Positions 41,673-51,690 are shown, numbered from the stretch's first letter. The stretch is 64,000 bases of DNA from Rhynchopus sp. YZ270_cl-10 (GCA_964035575.1 OZ037883.1:1302001-1366000), one strand, 5' to 3'. Program-made: numbers and translations. The notes: generated from the sequence alone by a model not told the origin.

Positions 41673-42722
41673 ATGGGAGACTGTGGTTCTAAGGAAAGCG
41701 CTCCGCCGAAGGGCGCTAAGGCACCTGAGGGAGCACCTGCACAGGCTGCCCCTGCAAGCCAGGAGGATGACTACCAGGACACTGCGAAGGCGGCGTGCCC
41801 AGCAGATGTGTACATGTTTAGTGGCTGCAAGGATAAGCAGACCAGTGCAGATGTCGGGGATGTGATGAGCTTCGGTGTGCCCGGACCTGGCGGCGCTGGA
41901 GGTGCCTGCACGAACGCCCTGCTGAAGCACTGCTACAAGCCGGACGAGGCCTCCTGGGCGGAGGTGCTGACCTGCATGGTGCAGTTCCTCGAGGAGAACG
42001 GCTACACCCAGCGCCCGATGCTGTCCACATCGCGCAAGACAAACCTCAAGGACAAATTCTCCCTGACAGGCTCGCAGAGCGGCGCAAAGAAGGCACTCCT
42101 GGTGGGCATCAACTACGTCGACCACGAGAAGGGCCGTCTCAACGGCTGCGTCAACGACGTTGTCTCCATGAAGAACTACATCAGCACGCAAGGCTTCGAC
42201 GCCCAAGCCATGACCTTCTGTGTCGACGAAGCACACTCCGACCTCCCCGACAGCACGCACCCAAGCAGGGAGAACATCGAGCGCTGCATTGACAACTTCG
42301 TTGAGGGCACGAAGTCGGGGGATTCACTCTTCTTCCACTACAGCGGGCACGGTGGACAGAAGCGCGACTCCTCTGGAGACGAGGCAGACGGCATGGACGA
42401 GACGCTGATCCCTGAGGACTACAAGTCTGCAGGCGTCATCACCGATGACGAGCTGTTTGCGATGCTGTGCGCAAAGCTGCCCGCCGGTGTGCGTCTCGTG
42501 TGTGTGATGGACTGCTGCCACTCCGGCACGATCCTCGACCTGCCCTACTGCTTCGAGGCCACCAAGGAAGGCCTCCAAGCCGTCGAGCAGAACGGTGGCT
42601 CCACAGCGCCCAACTCAGGCTTCAACGCTATTCTCAAGAAGTTCTTCGCCAAGGTAGGACCCACAATCAACACGAAGTTCCCGCAGATGGGTGCCCTCGG
42701 GAAGAAGCTTGGCTTTATGTAG
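41673..42722 (+). CDS. Type III metacaspase 2, predicted N-acylated
   Basis: A 349-residue paralogue of the protein at 30242 with the same p10-then-p20 order: p10-like VYMFSGCKDKQTSADV and GYTQRPMLSTSRKTNL (about residues 45-135), then KALLVGINYVDH, HYSGHGG (His about 226) and DCCHSG (Cys about 282). The N-terminus MGDCGSKES fits the N-myristoylation rule (Gly2, Ser6) and has Cys4 and so may be doubly acylated and membrane-bound. Metacaspase 1 lacks this sequence. The p20 coding DNA is identical to metacaspase 1 over long patches, while the N-terminal ~35 codons differ. Start is the ATG about 35 bases after 'catccctcag'. Substrates unknown; roles in stress or cell death are family-level expectations. 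Confidence 0.93.
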   Translation: MGDCGSKESAPPKGAKAPEGAPAQAAPASQEDDYQDTAKAACPADVYMFSGCKDKQTSADVGDVMSFGVPGPGGAGGACTNALLKHCYKPDEASWAEVLTCMVQFLEENGYTQRPMLSTSRKTNLKDKFSLTGSQSGAKKALLVGINYVDHEKGRLNGCVNDVVSMKNYISTQGFDAQAMTFCVDEAHSDLPDSTHPSRENIERCIDNFVEGTKSGDSLFFHYSGHGGQKRDSSGDEADGMDETLIPEDYKSAGVITDDELFAMLCAKLPAGVRLVCVMDCCHSGTILDLPYCFEATKEGLQAVEQNGGSTAPNSGFNAILKKFFAKVGPTINTKFPQMGALGKKLGFM

Positions 42723-43030
42723 GCCCTCTAGTGGTCGACCAACAAAAACAAAAAAAGTTGTGGATGTAATTTTCTTTTTAACGAACGTAACACAATGGGG
42801 GGAGGGGAAAAAATGGTATTTGAGGAGGGGTGTGTCCCCAGTAAGACGACGAAGGGGGGAAAATATCGTAAGAAACAAAACAGGAATGGTATGGTGTTGT
42901 AAATCACCAAAAAACACAAAGGGACGGGTCTTCTGTACCTCGACTCTGACTGCAACTAAAAAATAAAAAAGGTTTTTTTTTCCACACGAAAACAAAAACC
43001 TAAAGGGGGTGACTTTTTTTAGGTGGCTAA

Positions 43031-43136
43031 CATGGATGGCAGTCCGGCCGAGTCGGCCCGACCAAAAAATTTAAAAAAAAAATGTCGAAAAGTGGTCAGT
43101 TCGACTCCGGCCGACTCAGCCGGCTACCATCTATGG
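43031..43136. repeat. Imperfect hairpin with GGCCGAGTCGGCC arms
   Basis: Left arm CATGGATGGCAGTCCGGCC and following bases pair with the right arm (GGCCGACTCAGCCGG then CTACCATCTATG) across an A-rich loop. Related GACTCCGGCCGAGTC sequence occurs alone near 47775. Confidence 0.65.
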
Positions 43137-43433
43137 ACTAAGCACGAGGTCATCCTCGAAAAAGGCACAAAAAAAATAAAAGCTGAAGCAAAGCATACAT
43201 CCCGAGCATACTGCGGGGCAGTTGCTTTTTAAACCGTTAACTTTTTTTACCCCTCCCCCCGATCGAACGAAAGCAACAAAAACACCCACCCCCCCGTTCA
43301 AAAGAGGTGACTGTCTCCTTTCCCCCTTAGGCCGGACAAGAAGTTGTTCGATTGTACTTTTGAGTTGACTTTTCCGACCCCACCCAGGACCTCCCCCACC
43401 CCTCCTTCCCTCTCATCTTTCAATATTTCTTTC

Positions 43434-43484
43434 GAGGTGACTAAACACGAGAGGCTTAGGTTCATCTAAAAAAAAACTTTTCTT
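43434..43484 (+). repeat. Dispersed GAGAGG motif, best-preserved copy
   Basis: GAGGTGACTAAACACGAGAG, then GCTTAGGTTCATCT, then an A run and CTTTTC. One A-C mismatch sits in the CTAAxC/GCTTAG stem. Confidence 0.75.
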
Positions 43485-43806
43485 TTCTGTTCAGCCCCAA
43501 AGGGAGTTCGTCTCCCAACACCTCTACCAATGGATGGGTTGTGACAATTTCCCGTTATAGTACATACTGTATTCGTACAGATTATTGACCGTAAAAAAGG
43601 TCGAACATTAATACGGTGATAATTTGTGCGAATACGGTAATAAACATCACAATACAGCTGTATTGTGTATTGTGTACAGTCCCAAACGTATGTATTATGA
43701 TAGGCAAAATATCACAACACAGCCAACCACTACCTACTAGTGTTTTCCCTTCTAGAAGTATGCTCCATTGCACACATACTCTGAACGTTTCGTCTCCTTA
43801 GTTTAT

Positions 43807-43846
43807 ATGGTAGCTATGCACGAAAAGGCTTCATCTTATGCTTTTG
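43807..43846 (+). repeat. Dispersed GAGAGG motif, diverged copy
   Basis: ATGGTAGCTATGCACGAAAA, then GGCTTCATCTTATGC. The stem is lost but the order of blocks is kept. Confidence 0.5.
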
Positions 43847-44411
43847 TGAGCGGGCTTTTGGGATGCCCAAAAGTAACAGCAACTCTAATTTTGTTTGTAA
43901 AAAAAAGCAAAAAGCAAAACAAAAAGTAAGATATCCTAGTCCGTGGATGACAAAGAAAAAGTTCTGAAAAAAAAAGTGATGGACGCGAAAAAAGCGCATT
44001 TTTTTTTTCTGGGTGTGGGGGAGATGAGTTGCATCGAAATACTGTAATTAACAAAAAGTTTTGACTCAGTACCCTCCTCCCCCCTTTTTTTTTAATCTCT
44101 TCAAAAACACTTCTTCTCTCTGTGATCATTACAACAAAAATCACACACTGCATTGCTTTTAGAGTCAGACCAGCTCATCGAATGACCCTTAGGGTCCCCT
44201 GCTCTGCTCCTATGGTAACTATCGTGCAAAATCATAGAGAGCCATTTAGGCTTTTTGAGGGTTAAAGCGGTGTTCTCCGTTCTTCTCAGAGCACCTGAAC
44301 GTCCCTCCTACCTTTGCATGCGCACGACCGAGCGTTTTATCATTTTCCCATCGCCAAAACACCCCTCACCTACCCACACATCAGGTCTTCCCCCTCTCCC
44401 CCCTCACCTCA

Positions 44412-46703
44412 ATGTACCCCTCACCCATGGGGTTCAATGCTGCCCCATTGCAAAGGAACCCACATCAGCAGCACATAGAGAGACTGCAGCAGGGGGGTCC
44501 ACGAAGTCGCAGCCGTGGCGGGCGCAGCAACAACACCAACAACACCGCATCCTCACGCATACGCACTGCGTCGAACACCTCGCAGGGCTCGCACTCCCAC
44601 CCTCTGCGCACACAGCGCACCGCCTCCCCAACTGTCAACACTTCCCGTGGCCGTTCTACCAGCCGCCCGGCACCACGCCACCCACGTGGTCGGAGCAACA
44701 CACCTACGTCGCGAGGAGGGGGAGGGGGAGGAGGAGGAGGAGGGGGAAGGGTGCGCAGCAACTCCGGGAGCCGTACCCCAGGCTCCTGGCCAGCACCTCC
44801 TCCGCAGGAGCGTGGGCGGACGTTGTCGAAGGGTGCGTCAGGGCGGAACAGGAGTCTGTCGAATTCGTCTCGGGTAAGTGGTGGTGGTGGTGGTGGTGGT
44901 GGCAACGTGCTCCCCTCAGGCTGCAGCGGCATTGATGTGTATGCACGGTTGCGTCCCGCCTTCTCGCATGAAGAGCTAGAGGGCGACTCCATGCGTGCCC
45001 TCTCCCTCCACGAAGATGAACGTTCCGTCTACGTCCGCGACCGTTTTGTGGAAGAACGTACCATGGAGTTCACAAAGACCTTTGGGCCAGACTCGACGCA
45101 GGCTGGGGTGTACGATGGGGTAGGGCGCTCTGTGGTGCGGGCAGCGTTGCAAGGGAAGAACGGAACGTTTCTGGCATATGGACAGACCGGGACAGGGAAG
45201 ACGTACACGGCGTTCAACTATTCGCGCCCGGAGGAGGGCTGTGCATCTGAGAACGGTCTCATGTACCGTTGTGTCGAAGACCTCTTCTCGCAGATCCACA
45301 GTGAACGCGACCGCTACCACACAGAGGTGACGATGCAGTTCATGCAGCTCTACAACGACCAGCTGCAGGACCTCCTCAAGGGCGTCACAGACGAGGACGC
45401 AAACGTGACGGACCTCTCCGCCACCTGCACGTCCCTCAACCAGACCGGTGTGAACGTCTACAACAACAGCGTCGTGACAGGGCTCTCCTCCGTCTTTGTC
45501 ACCAACGCAGACGAGGTGATGTCCATCTACGAACGTGGTCTCCAAAACCGCACCGTCCGCTTGACCACCATGAACGCACAATCGTCGCGCAGCCACGCGG
45601 TGTTCTTGCTGCGGGTGGATCGGACGGAGAGGGGTCGTGGCCAAGCGCTGGGTGCGACGACGCTGCAGGGGCGGCTTACCATTGTAGACCTGGCAGGGAG
45701 CGAGCGCATCAAACGCACGAAGGCTGACGGCCTGCAGCGCGCCGAGGCACAGGCGATCAACCGTTCCCTGGCGTGCCTTGGGAATGTGATTCACGCGCTT
45801 GCGGAGAGCAGCGCCTCTGACCTGGCACGGCGCAACCACATCCCGTACCGCGACTCGAAACTGACGCGTCTGTTGCAGGATTCGCTAGGCGAGCATGGGC
45901 ATGCGTGTATTCTGATCACATTCTCTCCTGCGTTGGTGGATATTACTGAGACCGTATCGTCGCTTGCCTTTGGACAGCGTGCACGCCTTATTGTGAACAA
46001 AGGTGCGACACAGCCGAGGTGCGCTGTGGATCATAAGAAGCTTTCCTCGCAGCAGGCGTTGGAGATGGGTGCGCTGCGTGAGGAGAACGAGTCGTTGCAG
46101 GTCGAGGTGCGGGCGCTGCGTGCACAGCTGCAGCGGCCCCCACAGCCACCGCAGGAGGACCTGCAGGAGGAGGTGGTGCAGTTGAAGAAGATCATTGACG
46201 AGGACGAGACGCTCATTGAAGACATGCAGACGCACATCAAGACCATACGGCAGAGCATGCGGCAGGTCGTTGCTGAGAAGGACGCTGCGCTGCAGGACCT
46301 AGCACAGCTACGTGCAGAGTTCACCAACATGGCGTCACGTGAACGTGCCGAATCTGCAGAAAAGGTGCATATGACAGGCGAGCTCATCACCTCCCGCAGC
46401 GACGTCGAAATCCGCAGCCAAGAAGTCGACTCACTCCGTCGTGAAATAGTAAGCCTCCGCTCACGGAGTCAAAGCGCAGCCGTGTCATCTCCGCCTACAT
46501 CACCACACTTCCCTACAGAAGAAGAGGCAGCCAGTCCAAAGGACGGTGCTGAGTGTGGCGGAGGAGGCGACAGTGTATCACCAGCACCGCATTCACCAGC
46601 CACCTCTCAGGTCTGTGGTCTGGGGATGGGGATTGCACCGTTCAGACGCCCCCTGCAGCAGCTGCACAGCAACCAGTTGCAGTTCACTGATGTCTTGCAT
46701 TGA
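44412..46703 (+). CDS. Kinesin with N-terminal-half motor domain
   Basis: A 763-residue microtubule motor that hydrolyses ATP to move along or remodel microtubules. A basic, Ser/Arg/Gly-rich leader (residues 1-170, with poly-Gly runs) precedes the motor (about 172-530). Key sites are the P-loop GQTGTGKT (about 257), switch I NAQSSRSH (about 389), switch II DLAGSER (about 426) and the YRDSKLTRLLQDSLGEH segment. Coiled coil follows (about 540-680), then a Ser/Pro-rich tail. I cannot assign a kinesin subfamily; the ungrouped ARK-like class is possible. The leader is unusual and could be disordered or regulatory. Start is the first ATG in this frame after a pyrimidine-rich leader with 'cacacatcag'; a GT-AG pair inside the leader (44874-44920) would shift the frame and was not used. 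Confidence 0.92.
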   Translation: MYPSPMGFNAAPLQRNPHQQHIERLQQGGPRSRSRGGRSNNTNNTASSRIRTASNTSQGSHSHPLRTQRTASPTVNTSRGRSTSRPAPRHPRGRSNTPTSRGGGGGGGGGGGRVRSNSGSRTPGSWPAPPPQERGRTLSKGASGRNRSLSNSSRVSGGGGGGGGNVLPSGCSGIDVYARLRPAFSHEELEGDSMRALSLHEDERSVYVRDRFVEERTMEFTKTFGPDSTQAGVYDGVGRSVVRAALQGKNGTFLAYGQTGTGKTYTAFNYSRPEEGCASENGLMYRCVEDLFSQIHSERDRYHTEVTMQFMQLYNDQLQDLLKGVTDEDANVTDLSATCTSLNQTGVNVYNNSVVTGLSSVFVTNADEVMSIYERGLQNRTVRLTTMNAQSSRSHAVFLLRVDRTERGRGQALGATTLQGRLTIVDLAGSERIKRTKADGLQRAEAQAINRSLACLGNVIHALAESSASDLARRNHIPYRDSKLTRLLQDSLGEHGHACILITFSPALVDITETVSSLAFGQRARLIVNKGATQPRCAVDHKKLSSQQALEMGALREENESLQVEVRALRAQLQRPPQPPQEDLQEEVVQLKKIIDEDETLIEDMQTHIKTIRQSMRQVVAEKDAALQDLAQLRAEFTNMASRERAESAEKVHMTGELITSRSDVEIRSQEVDSLRREIVSLRSRSQSAAVSSPPTSPHFPTEEEAASPKDGAECGGGGDSVSPAPHSPATSQVCGLGMGIAPFRRPLQQLHSNQLQFTDVLH

Positions 46704-47955
46704 AGGGAAGAGAGAGAGAGAGAGAGAGAGTTTGTGAAGAGGCACATCGTGTGTTGTGGCTAAATCCATCACGCACAATGCAGCCAAAAAGGTGAAAAGG
46801 AGAGAACGAAGGGTACAGGAATTATAGGGGGTGGGAGAGATACCAAATGTAGAACATAACGCAAAAAAAAAAAAAAATAGACCAAAAAAAAAAGAAAAAT
46901 AAAGGATGTCGACAGAGAGACAATCATGAGTCCTCTGCTACACTCTCGGACGAGGCGTGCCGTGAAGCATCCTACGTTCGTGTGTTTGTGGCATTTGGCC
47001 ATTTGGCCGTTTGAGTACAGCAGCTTTGTTGTGTGGGAATATGCCGATACAAAGGGGTGATAGCATATAAGTTGTTCAATCAGGCCCAACAGGTCGTCCG
47101 CGACGCGTGATGCACCTGTGTGTGCACTTTTAGTTCTCTTTCGAGGAGAAGAGAGACTCGAAATGTTTCTCTGTTTTGCTCTTTTCCCCCTCCCATCTCC
47201 CCCTTAGAGGTCAGCACAGCAAAAAGGAAAACAAAGCCATCTGTGTTATTTTTTTTCAAATGTGCACTTTTCAACTTCGCTTTTTAAAACGATTTTTTTA
47301 GACAGCAATACAACCTTTCTAGCCCAATTAGAGTACTCTTTAGACCCCCCTTTTTTCCTTCAAGGGTTTTTCGTCCATTTTTTATGTTCATTTTTTCATT
47401 TTTTTAGATTTTGTGGCAAATTAATATGTTTTTTTTTTCCCCTTCAAGAACACTGCACTCAACCTACACACTCCCTCTACATTATTCCTCTGCATTCGTT
47501 TTACCTTTGAAATTCATTTAGCCTTCGGGCGACTTTGTTGTTACACAACCCCCTCAGACAGGGTGATTGTCGATACTACGAAAAAAAGTAGAGAAAGGTT
47601 CAACGTGCGAGACCCTAGGGGTTTTCTTATTCCTGGTTGGATCATCATCAATGCTTCGTCCGCCTAAGTCCGCCGGAGTTTGCCCTGTGTTGAGACAGAC
47701 TTTCAACGTCTGCCATGGTCCGTCTCAAACATCGCCAAAAACTAGGGCGGATTTGCGACGGACTTAGCGGGACTCCGGCCGAGTCTGGGTGGACTCAGTC
47801 CAAATAGTCCATCTCAACTCGGGCGGGGTCCCGATGGGATTTTTTTTCGGAGACTCATGCGGACTACTAAGTACCGTCTTCGTAAAAATGTTTGACCGTA
47901 AAAAAGGACGAACTTCCAGAAAAATCCTGAAAAGGACGAACTTTATTACGGTGTA
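46704..47955. other. Intergenic region between kinesin and the pogo element
   Basis: No gene recognised. Contains a (GA)n microsatellite right after the kinesin stop, a GGTGATTGTCGATAC segment (47562) shared with 60189, G/C-rich GACTCCGGCCGAGTC sequence near 47775 and a small inverted-repeat element (47892-47952) abutting the transposon. Confidence 0.5.
47892..47952. mobile_element. Tiny ACCGTAA...TTACGGT inverted-repeat element
   Basis: ACCGTAAAAAAGGACGAACT at the left and TTTATTACGGT at the right, with the GGACGAACTT core occurring twice. A related ACCGTAAAAAAGGTCGAAC lies at 43588, again followed by TACGGT. Probably a family of very short non-autonomous elements. Confidence 0.5.
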
Positions 47956-50603
47956 CAGTCCCGCCTCTAATTAGTGAATTTCTAATTTATAAATTTGACC
48001 AAATTTGAAAATATTTAATTAGTGACTTTATAAATTAAAACGTCGTTAATTAAGATTTTATAAATTACAGTTTGCCCACCCAAACCCCTACCTAAATCCT
48101 TACCAAACCCTCTGTATATTTTCTCATCTTCGACCACAATGTCTTTGCCCACGATTCTCGACACGATGAACCGCAACGCCGAAGATGTGATCATCGTCGA
48201 GCAGGCTGCACCCCAGACCAAGACGAGGACTGTCCTCACCGCCGAGGAGATTGTCACCATCACAGACTACGCCATGGCGGGCGACAGACCGCTCGCTGAT
48301 GTGATGGTCTGGTGGAATGACGCTCACCCAGGACGCCATATTTCTGCGCCCACCATCTCCAAGTACAAAACCCACAAAAGAGAGAGCGGTTCGTACTTCA
48401 CACCCGCGACCAGGGGGCCCAAGGCTCTTTTGAACCCCGAGGAGCTGAAGAGGCTTCTCAACCTTACGGGGATGACCCGCAAGTTCGGCTGGGCCATAAG
48501 AGCCAACCGATTTGCGTCGCTTGCGAGGGGGATGGTGGTGAAGATGAGGCGGGACACGAACTCGGTGCAGCCGATTCCTGGTGTGCAGGTATTTTCGGCT
48601 TCGTGGGCGAAATCGACCATGGAGGCGAACGGCATGCGCGTCCGCACAGCAACTACCGACCGCACAGTCCCCCTCGCGGACGTCATCACCGAGGGACGGG
48701 CGTGGTGGACCGCACTCGAAGTCCTGAAGGGTACTGACCCCCGCCTCGTCCTCAACGTCGACGAGTTTTTCGTAAAACTCGACGACCAGCACCGCTGGAC
48801 GTGGGCCCGCTGCAAGAAGGGGGAGAAGTTGCAGGTGGTGGTCAAGGACGAGAAGCTGGGCTTCACCTGCTCGGCCCTCTCGTCCCTTGACGGAGAGTTG
48901 GTTGCGCTTCAGCAGATCTGGAAGGGGGAGACGTCGGCAGTGCACGCCCGTGTCTCACCGGAAGAGGAGAACCCCCGCATCTGGCAGATGCACCAGCCGG
49001 CGAGCCACTTCCAGAACGCAGCAACATGGAAGTTGTTCATGGAACGGTTCGTCGCCGTTATGGGTCCTGTGAGGGCCAAAGTGATTGCGGAGCGCAAGCA
49101 GTCCGTGCCTGCCCCCCCGACGTCCACAGCATCAACAACATCAGCAGCCCCTGTCCCCACCCGCATCGACCAGTCCACGCAAACACCAGCTAGCTTGCTC
49201 TCAGTGGAGTTGGTGAAGGAGATGATGCGGGACCCGAAGATTCTGGACGAAGGCGTCGTGGAGAAGTACCTTTTATCTAACCACAGGGAAGCAACAGCAG
49301 CACCACCGGCACCGCCGGCACCAGTTGTTGAGGCAGAAGAAGCGGTCGTGGAGTGCTGCGTCTACCTGTTGATCGACCAGGACACTGAAGTTGCAATCCC
49401 TTCGTGGATTAAATTTCTCTACATCCCCAAGTCCCTCACGCACCTCTTTCAGCCAGCTGATCAATTTGTGATCAGCTGTCTGAAGAGGCACAGCGTGAGT
49501 GGATACCACGATTGGGTGAAGGAGCAGGTGCAGGGGTACGACGACGCCACCGCTGCGAAGATCCTGGCTGGGAAGATAGCTCCCCCAGGGGAGAACGGCG
49601 GGGCTGCGGCGTGGGGCAAGTTGCCCTACAAGCGGTACATCAAGTACCGTTGCTTGTCCGGGGCCGTGGAGAAGTTGGGCAGGGAGGCAGTGCAGCAGTC
49701 GTGGGGGATGGTGGGCGTGCATCGCGTGATGGGCCTGCCGCAGCCCATTCAAGGGAACGGCAAGGAGGTCCCCGTCGTCTGGGACGACTACCTGCAGCTG
49801 TGGGACGAAGAGCGTAGGGGTGACCTCTTGCTGAAGGAAGCGGAAGCGGTGGAGGGATCGACGGAGGGGAGGGAGATTGCGGAAGGCCTCCCTGCAGCCA
49901 GAGGTCCACCACCAGTGCACCGCACTGATGCGCCGCACCAGGTCAAGCCAGCAGCGAAGCCAGCAGTCAAGCCCCAGCCGAAGGGTCGCCCCTCCACAAA
50001 AAGCAAGCCCCCGCCGAAGGGTCAGCGCACGCTCTTCAGCATGGTGACCCCAGTGAACCCGCCAGCGGCACCGACCGCGTTAGTGCTGAACCCGCCAGTG
50101 ACCCCAGTGGGGGCAAAGCGCAGCGCCCCGGAGCCTGTCGATGGAGAAGGCACTGCCACGAAAAAAGCGCGGACAGGTACGCACCACTTCTCTCTCCCTG
50201 AATTAAACTGCAACGCAACATTCTCTCCTACAGATTCGCAATCCTGAAGCAGTAAGGCGAGACCACTGACGCGAAAAAAAGAACCCTCACAATAAATGAT
50301 CAGCATAAAGAGACAAAAAAAGGGCCAGATATCAAAGACTAAATCACCCCCTCCTCGCTTTTTTACTTCCGTGTATCACTGATTACACACCTCTTTCTCC
50401 ACACATTCCTCCAACAGAACCCACACAAACCCGTCGTCACTTGTACAGGCGAAAAAAAATTTCGGCTCCGCCGGGGAAAAAATTAAATTAATTAATTTAA
50501 TTTTTTCCCCCCAAAAAAAAAAATTAATTAACGACTTTATAAATTATAATGTCACTAATTAGGATTTTATAAAATAAAACGCTATTATTTATAGGCGGGA
50601 CTG
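47956..50603 (+). mobile_element. pogo-like (Tc1/mariner superfamily) DNA transposon, apparently whole
   Basis: Terminal inverted repeats begin CAGTCCCGCCT (47956) and end with the complement (AGGCGGGACTG, 50603), each bordered by a TA dinucleotide (47954-47955 and 50604-50605), the target duplication typical of this superfamily. Inside both ends are AT-rich repeats of the type TAATTAGTGACTTTATAAATT-like units, in mirrored orientation. The single gene (48139-50247) is open throughout. Host codon style and lack of decay suggest recent activity. Confidence 0.88.
48139..50247 (+). CDS. pogo/Tigger-like DDE transposase
   Basis: A 702-residue transposase that cuts and pastes its own element. The N-terminal ~170 residues look like CENP-B/psq-type helix-turn-helix DNA-binding domains (TISKYKTHKRE; FSASWAKSTMEANGMRVR parallels the second domain of Tigger proteins). 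The DDE_1 catalytic core is visible: VLNVDEF (first Asp, about residue 209), LLIDQ (second, about 412) and LTHLFQPADQFVISCLKRH (third, 28 residues after the second). About 120 residues, Pro/Ala/Thr-rich, separate the first and second catalytic blocks, longer than usual for the family. The C-terminus is Pro/Lys-rich with a basic KKAR stretch, a likely nuclear signal. A GT-AG pair near the end (gtacgcacc ... cctacag) would change only the last ~20 residues. Confidence 0.88.
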   Translation: MSLPTILDTMNRNAEDVIIVEQAAPQTKTRTVLTAEEIVTITDYAMAGDRPLADVMVWWNDAHPGRHISAPTISKYKTHKRESGSYFTPATRGPKALLNPEELKRLLNLTGMTRKFGWAIRANRFASLARGMVVKMRRDTNSVQPIPGVQVFSASWAKSTMEANGMRVRTATTDRTVPLADVITEGRAWWTALEVLKGTDPRLVLNVDEFFVKLDDQHRWTWARCKKGEKLQVVVKDEKLGFTCSALSSLDGELVALQQIWKGETSAVHARVSPEEENPRIWQMHQPASHFQNAATWKLFMERFVAVMGPVRAKVIAERKQSVPAPPTSTASTTSAAPVPTRIDQSTQTPASLLSVELVKEMMRDPKILDEGVVEKYLLSNHREATAAPPAPPAPVVEAEEAVVECCVYLLIDQDTEVAIPSWIKFLYIPKSLTHLFQPADQFVISCLKRHSVSGYHDWVKEQVQGYDDATAAKILAGKIAPPGENGGAAAWGKLPYKRYIKYRCLSGAVEKLGREAVQQSWGMVGVHRVMGLPQPIQGNGKEVPVVWDDYLQLWDEERRGDLLLKEAEAVEGSTEGREIAEGLPAARGPPPVHRTDAPHQVKPAAKPAVKPQPKGRPSTKSKPPPKGQRTLFSMVTPVNPPAAPTALVLNPPVTPVGAKRSAPEPVDGEGTATKKARTGTHHFSLPELNCNATFSPTDSQS

Positions 50604-50991
50604 TAACATGTTTGCGGTATTTGTTTGTGATATTGGAAAGGCAACTATGAGCATAGTCTTGGCCATTAGATGTGTGCGCATGCGAGGCATATTCAGCTTT
50701 CAACGTCTCGCTGCTTTCACACCATCATGGTCAAATAGACTGTGGAGATCGATTGTCGAGACCTAAAAGACAACGACCCCAACACTAATATACGACAACT
50801 CTTTCCCGCTGTGCCGATGATACACATCGTCCGCTAGAAGAAACACAAAGAGACCTGCTGTGACTACACATAGTGAAATGCCGTTCTCTCTTCAAAAAAT
50901 CATCTTGTGTGTGCACATAGTGAGGCATTTTTTTTTTTTTTTTTTTTTCGTATTTTTCAAACGGCCTCCTGTGTTTAGAAGATGGTTATTT

Positions 50992-51690
50992 CACGGCGTA
51001 CGAAAGCGCTTGAAGCGTTTTTTTTTTTCGGGGGAAAAAAAAAGCACTTTTCGCTTGATGAAAAAAAAGCGCTTTTTTTTTTTGTGTGGGGTTTTTGGTA
51101 AGGCGTACCTGTTCTCATGTTTTTTTTGATATTTTGGTTGTTTTTTTGCGTTGGGGTCAGCCCCGCCGCCAGGATTTTTGAGTTTTGAAAAACTTCTGTT
51201 GATGGTCCCAAAAAAAACCCCCTGCAATCGTAGCCTCCGGCAGAGAGACGTACCCAAGCACAGTCAGAGTTCCTCCGAATCAGCGACACTCGCTCCTTCT
51301 CACTTCCTACCGGGCTGTTGTGCAGGAGGCATGTACATTGTACTCTTCCGTGGCCGGTGCAGGTGGCCGTGCACAAGCCGCAGTGGATGTCAGCCTTCTT
51401 ATCAGTAAACAGCAGTCATGGCACCCAAAGGTTCCTGGCGAAGCCACGGTACGCAACATTTCTAAAAAATGTTGCCATAAAATGGCACTGCGTTCGTAAT
51501 TTTTGTCAGAAAAATGCCCACAGCGGGAAATCGGCGACTCGATAAATTTGGTTTGGGTCACTTGTAGTGTGGACTTAAACCCCCTTAACAAACCCCTTCA
51601 GGAAAAAAAAGCGCTTTTTCCTAAAAATTCAAGCGCTTTTTTTTTTGAAAATTTCTCAAAAAACTCCTCGAAGCGCTTTCGTACGCCGTG
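50992..51690. mobile_element. 699-bp non-autonomous element, CACGGCGTACGAAAGCGCTT ends
   Basis: A 20-bp perfect terminal inverted repeat CACGGCGTACGAAAGCGCTT at 50992 and, inverted, at 51690, flanked on both sides by TTATTT, a 6-bp target duplication. AAGCGCTTTT units repeat inside both ends. The interior includes the 75-bp repeat shared with the hAT element (51414-51490) and a coding-like stretch on the - strand (about 51210-51420) too short to identify. The superfamily is not clear; 6-bp duplications are uncommon. Confidence 0.8.

Larger units (their letters stand above)
42723..44411. other. Intergenic region between metacaspase 2 and kinesin
   Basis: No gene seen. Contains a G/C-rich hairpin (43031-43136), a GAGAGG motif copy (43434-43484), a small inverted-repeat element (about 43555-43640, with ACCGTAAAAAAGG in its middle), a second motif copy (43807-43846) and a decayed one near 44213 (GGTAACTATCGTGC ... 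GAGAGCC). Confidence 0.5.

Noticed and set aside
44874-44920. Possible intron (gtaagtggtgg ... cccctcag) in the kinesin leader
   Set aside because: Splicing would shift out of the RS-rich frame that starts at 44412. Read unspliced, one frame runs from a good ATG through the whole motor. The alternative upstream frame has no convincing start.
44255-44935. Alternative + frame overlapping the kinesin leader
   Set aside because: Its composition (Pro/His/Thr, then poly-Trp from GGT repeats) is typical of an out-of-frame reading of the true gene.
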